From Komagataeibacter sp. FNDCF1 (GTDB lineage: Bacteria > Pseudomonadota > Alphaproteobacteria > Acetobacterales > Acetobacteraceae): DNA of 64,000 bases. The notes under the pieces are model-generated. The model saw only the letters and a list, made by a program, of their open reading frames with translations, was not told the origin of the DNA and did no database searches. The stretch spans positions 3,247,501-3,311,500 of the forward strand of contig NZ_JAIWOT010000001.1 of the NCBI RefSeq assembly GCF_021295335.1. The letters run 5' to 3'. Position 1 is the first letter of the stretch; every line of letters starts with the position of its first letter. The translations under genes and the position numbers were made by a program. Positions 63,989-64,000 of this stretch are shown one piece after another.

Positions 63989-64000
63989 TGTGCGATAGGG

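Overview
The window is high-GC, gene-dense chromosomal DNA. It most likely comes from an acetic acid bacterium (Acetobacteraceae), with Komagataeibacter/Gluconacetobacter the closest guess. The reasons are the periplasmic PQQ alcohol dehydrogenase pair (adhA, 739 aa, one heme c; adhB, three heme c), a cyoABCD ubiquinol oxidase operon without cyoE, and typical alphaproteobacterial gene order elsewhere (gpsA-tsaD beside hemC; glnD beside mutS; helicase-S4 protein-fdxA). Most of the window is housekeeping. I saw no prophage, CRISPR array, rRNA or tRNA, and no obvious defence island.

Layout. 0-3.4 kb: a methyltransferase, then a relic cytochrome oxidase block (ctaD-like, ctaB, a 47-aa coxF-like gene). 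3.6-10 kb, minus strand: a secreted Tim44-like protein, the thrC / M16 protease / pmbA operon and a secreted royal-jelly-family protein. 10.4-22.8 kb: M32 carboxypeptidase, a TPR-glycosyltransferase-like protein, glnD, mutS, murJ, glutathione peroxidase, gpsA. 22.9-31.9 kb: tsaD, hemCD, secB, a second Tim44-like protein, mltA, an orphan DNA methyltransferase, a tri-heme peroxidase and an Smr protein. 32-39.3 kb: a Tat-exported binding protein, hemF, an orphan cytochrome c1 gene with mtnP, a dienelactone hydrolase and groESL behind a CIRCE operator. 39.7-48.3 kb: cold-shock protein, a DinG-like helicase, class I lysyl-tRNA synthetase followed directly by a shortened mprF-like gene, marC and a UDG-family protein. 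48.3-50.2 kb: a sirtuin gene (cobB) split by an intact-looking IS630-family element. 50.3-64 kb: adhB-adhA, thpR, a BI-1 family gene, cyoABCD, fdxA, an S4 protein and a Suv3-like helicase running to the window edge.

How the parts fit. Electrons from ethanol enter through AdhAB into ubiquinone and leave through CyoABCD, which keeps every expected heme and copper ligand. The cytochrome c branch looks decayed: the CtaD-like protein has lost its CuB/high-spin heme ligands, and cytochrome c1 stands without Rieske or cytochrome b genes. ctaB is intact and is the only heme O synthase gene visible, so it probably supplies CyoB. The tri-heme peroxidase resembles quinol peroxidases and would also draw on the quinol pool. 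hemC, hemD and hemF serve the same heme demand.

The points most worth a second look are the binuclear-centre-less CtaD, the orphan cytochrome c1, the LysRS-MprF pairing with a shortened transferase domain, the IS630 insertion in cobB (removing it restores the reading frame exactly), an intergenic hairpin repeat family, three tandem 14-bp repeats in the mutS leader, and an FNR-like box ahead of cyoA.
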